NCBI GenBank assembly: GCA_000720375.1
Contig: JOAA01000003.1
Location: 310,001-374,000 of the forward strand
Length of the DNA stretch: 64,000 nucleotides
Direction: 5' to 3'
DNA from: Rhodococcus rhodnii
GTDB lineage: Bacteria > Actinomycetota > Actinomycetes > Mycobacteriales > Pseudonocardiaceae
Below the pieces are notes generated by a model that did not search any database, was not told the origin of the DNA, and saw nothing but the letters and a program-made list of their open reading frames with translations. The first letter of the stretch is position 1, and each line of letters starts with the position of its first letter. Shown piece by piece: positions 62,423 to 64,000 of this stretch. The translations under genes and the position numbers were made by a program.

Positions 62423-62878
62423 TCAGCCGCGGTCGGGGACGTCGTCCGCCCCCGTGTGCGAGAACAGGTACGACTCGACGACTTCCACCGGCTCCTCGGT
62501 GACCTGGCCGTCCACGATCCGGTACGACCGCAGCTCGATCTCGTCCGGGTGCCGGGTGGAGACCAGGACATAGTGCGCGCCCGGCTCACTGGCCAGCGCG
62601 ATGTCGGTGCGCGACGGGTAGGCCTCGGTCGCGGTGTGCGAGTGGTAGATGACCACCGGCACCTCGTCGTTGCGGTCCATCTCGCGATACAGCTGGAACT
62701 GTTCGGCCGAGTCGAACTCGTAGAACGTCGGCGACCGGGCGGCGTTGGTCATCGGCACGAACCGTTCGGGCCGGTCGGTCCCGTCCGGCCCGGCGATCAC
62801 GCCACATGCCTCGTCGGGGTGGTCACGCCTGGCGTGGGCCACCATCTCGGCCACGAGGTCACGGCGGATCTGCAACAC
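62423..62878 (-). CDS. mec: Mec metallopeptidase (JAMM/M67) releasing cysteine from CysO
   Basis: This 151-residue zinc peptidase has the JAMM motif HSHTATEAYPSRTD (H-x-H-x7-S-x2-D) and an upstream glutamate in DEACGVIAG. In M. tuberculosis Mec (Rv1334) hydrolyses the CysO-cysteine adduct to free cysteine, so mec, cysO and cysM form a complete pathway. The start is GTG with GGGGA 1-5 bases before. Confidence 0.93.
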   Translation of the reverse strand: MLQIRRDLVAEMVAHARRDHPDEACGVIAGPDGTDRPERFVPMTNAARSPTFYEFDSAEQFQLYREMDRNDEVPVVIYHSHTATEAYPSRTDIALASEPGAHYVLVSTRHPDEIELRSYRIVDGQVTEEPVEVVESYLFSHTGADDVPDRG

Positions 62879-62934
62879 GTCCCCATCCTAAGGGGTGGAT
62901 GGAGCGTTCCCACCCGGTGAGAAAGGCCACCAGA

Positions 62935-63951
62935 TCACGGGGAATGTTCCGGCCATAGGTCTCGATACGCCGGCAGCTTGCCGTTGGCCTCGGCCGCGAG
63001 CAGCCCGTGGACCATCGCGCGCGCGAACGTGTCCGCGGCGGCGGCGCAAAGCCGGTCCAGCCCGAGCGCCCGGAGTGGCTCTTTCACCGCGCCACCCTCG
63101 TCTGCCAGCTCTTTTGTCCCGGTGGCGAGGGCGAAGATCGTGTCGCCGTCGAACATCGAGTGCGCCGGGTGCACCGCGCGAGCCAGGCCGTCGTGCGCGG
63201 CCACGGCCAGCCGCCGCGTCTCCGCCTTGGCGAGTCTCGCGTCGACCGCGACCACGCCGATGGTCGTGTTGAGCAGCCTGCGCGGGATGTCGGGCAGGGT
63301 GGCCGCTCTGTTGGGCCATGGCCCGCCGAACTCGCCATTCAGGCCGAACCGCGCCGCGAACGGGATGCCAGTCAGCTCGTCCACGGCCTCGCCCACGGCG
63401 TTGACCACCGCGAGTGCACCGACGGTGAACCCGTCGACGACCGTGCTCGCGGTGCCGACGCCACCTTTGAGCGATCCGACGCGAGCGCCCGTTCCGGCGC
63501 CGACGCTTCCTTGCTCCGGCCGCGTGTCCGACGTCGCCTCGCACGCCGCGTATCCAAAGTCCGAACTAGGACGATTGCCCCACGCGTTGACAGGTAGGTC
63601 GAACAGCACGGCCGACGGGACGATCGGGACGACCTCGTGCGGGCGCGTACCGACGGCCAACCCCCGGTTGTGCTCAGCGAGCCACCGCATGACGCCATCC
63701 GCAGCGGCCAACCCGTACGCACTGCCGCCTGACAAACAGATGGCGTTGACGTGCTGCACGAGGTTCTCGGGCAGCAGTGTGTCCGTCTCGCGCGTGCCCG
63801 GCGCGCCACCGCGCGCATCGACGGCGCCGACGGTGTGTGGCGGCGTCAGTACGACGGTTGTCCCGGTTGCCCAGCCGTCACCGACCTGTTGGTGGTGGCC
63901 GACCAACAGGCCTTCGACGTCCGTGATCGCGTTGCGTGGGCCTGCGTTCAT
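62935..63951 (-). CDS. P1-family peptidase S58 (DmpA/Rv1333-like)
   Basis: This 338-residue N-terminal-nucleophile-fold protein starts GPRNAITDVEGLLVGHHQ. It has LPENLVQHVNAICLSGGSAYGLAAADGVMRWL and the nucleophile region LLNTTIGVVAVDA, where autocleavage would expose a Thr. Relatives are aminopeptidases (DmpA). It is upstream of mec as in M. tuberculosis Rv1333. Its ATG overlaps the stop of the edge gene by 4 bases. Confidence 0.92.
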   Translation of the reverse strand: MNAGPRNAITDVEGLLVGHHQQVGDGWATGTTVVLTPPHTVGAVDARGGAPGTRETDTLLPENLVQHVNAICLSGGSAYGLAAADGVMRWLAEHNRGLAVGTRPHEVVPIVPSAVLFDLPVNAWGNRPSSDFGYAACEATSDTRPEQGSVGAGTGARVGSLKGGVGTASTVVDGFTVGALAVVNAVGEAVDELTGIPFAARFGLNGEFGGPWPNRAATLPDIPRRLLNTTIGVVAVDARLAKAETRRLAVAAHDGLARAVHPAHSMFDGDTIFALATGTKELADEGGAVKEPLRALGLDRLCAAAADTFARAMVHGLLAAEANGKLPAYRDLWPEHSP

Positions 63952-64000
63952 GACCCGATGGCGTGGATGAGTTCTTCCTGCACGACCGTGAGCCAGTGGT
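63948..64000 (-). CDS. DUF2017-type protein, C-terminal 16 residues only
   Basis: The frame enters from the right edge and encodes ...HWLTVVQEELIHAIGS before a TGA that overlaps the S58 peptidase start (ATGA). This resembles the C-terminus of DUF2017 proteins, and DUF2017 (Rv1332) is the gene next to Rv1333 in M. tuberculosis. The rest is outside the window. Confidence 0.6.
   Translation of the reverse strand, partial: HWLTVVQEELIHAIGS

Overview
The window is high-G+C actinobacterial DNA, most like Pseudonocardiales (Amycolatopsis, Kibdelosporangium, Lentzea and relatives). This rests on several signs. GTG and TTG starts are frequent, and many genes overlap by ATGA or GTGA. There are large LuxR-type (LAL) and AfsR/SARP regulators, rare TTA codons, and a housekeeping block in the same order as Mycobacterium tuberculosis Rv1333-Rv1341. 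The genus is an inference; no rRNA is present.

Layout. 0-4.6 kb: the truncated gene of a DUF222 protein, an LppX/LprG-like lipoprotein, an orphan sensor kinase and a class III cyclic-nucleotide phosphodiesterase-like enzyme. 4.7-12.9 kb: a probable amino-acid catabolic regulon, with an APC permease divergent from a Glu/Leu/Phe/Val-type dehydrogenase and TetR gene. Facing them is a coupled operon of acyl-CoA dehydrogenase, ADP-forming acyl-CoA synthetase and AruI-like ThDP decarboxylase. Both promoter regions carry nearly the same 15-bp TetR-like element. 13-21 kb: two tandem LAL regulators, a SnoaL-like protein and an ABC-F protein with a structured leader. 21-23.7 kb: modABC molybdate uptake. 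23.7-27.6 kb: a branched-chain 2-oxoacid dehydrogenase operon (E1alpha-E1beta-E2) with its divergent Lrp/AsnC regulator. 27.6-32.7 kb: a secreted trypsin-like protease and a PucR-gabT-gabD GABA operon with a 20-bp tandem repeat between regulator and gabT. 32.8-36.5 kb: a tandem universal stress protein, a FAD/NAD(P)-binding protein and an SDR.

36.9-42.4 kb holds the most unusual pair. An XRE-SARP-NB-ARC-TPR regulator is divergent from a protein fusing a secreted prokaryotic phospholipase A2 domain to an acyltransferase-3-like membrane domain and a DUF4383-like tail. 42.6-55.8 kb: an LCP cell-wall ligase, an XRE regulator preceded by an 8-codon leader ORF, a flavin monooxygenase with TetR, and small conserved proteins. 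It also has a class I-shaped tRNA with a UAG anticodon, lipoproteins, a NUDIX-AAC(2') pair and a Bcp peroxiredoxin. Next come a beta-lactamase-fold lipoprotein behind a possible RNA switch, and a flavin monooxygenase/TetR pair controlled by two perfect 16-bp palindromes.

55.8-64 kb is the conserved housekeeping block read leftward: DUF2017 (edge), S58 peptidase, Mec-CysO-CysM cysteine synthesis, rhomboid proteases, MurI, an Rv1339-like cAMP phosphodiesterase, RNase PH and RdgB. An SMP-30 gene and a second rhomboid are inserted in it.

Convergent gene pairs are often separated by perfect hairpins that look like bidirectional terminators. Functions were assigned by reading motifs; no database search was run.
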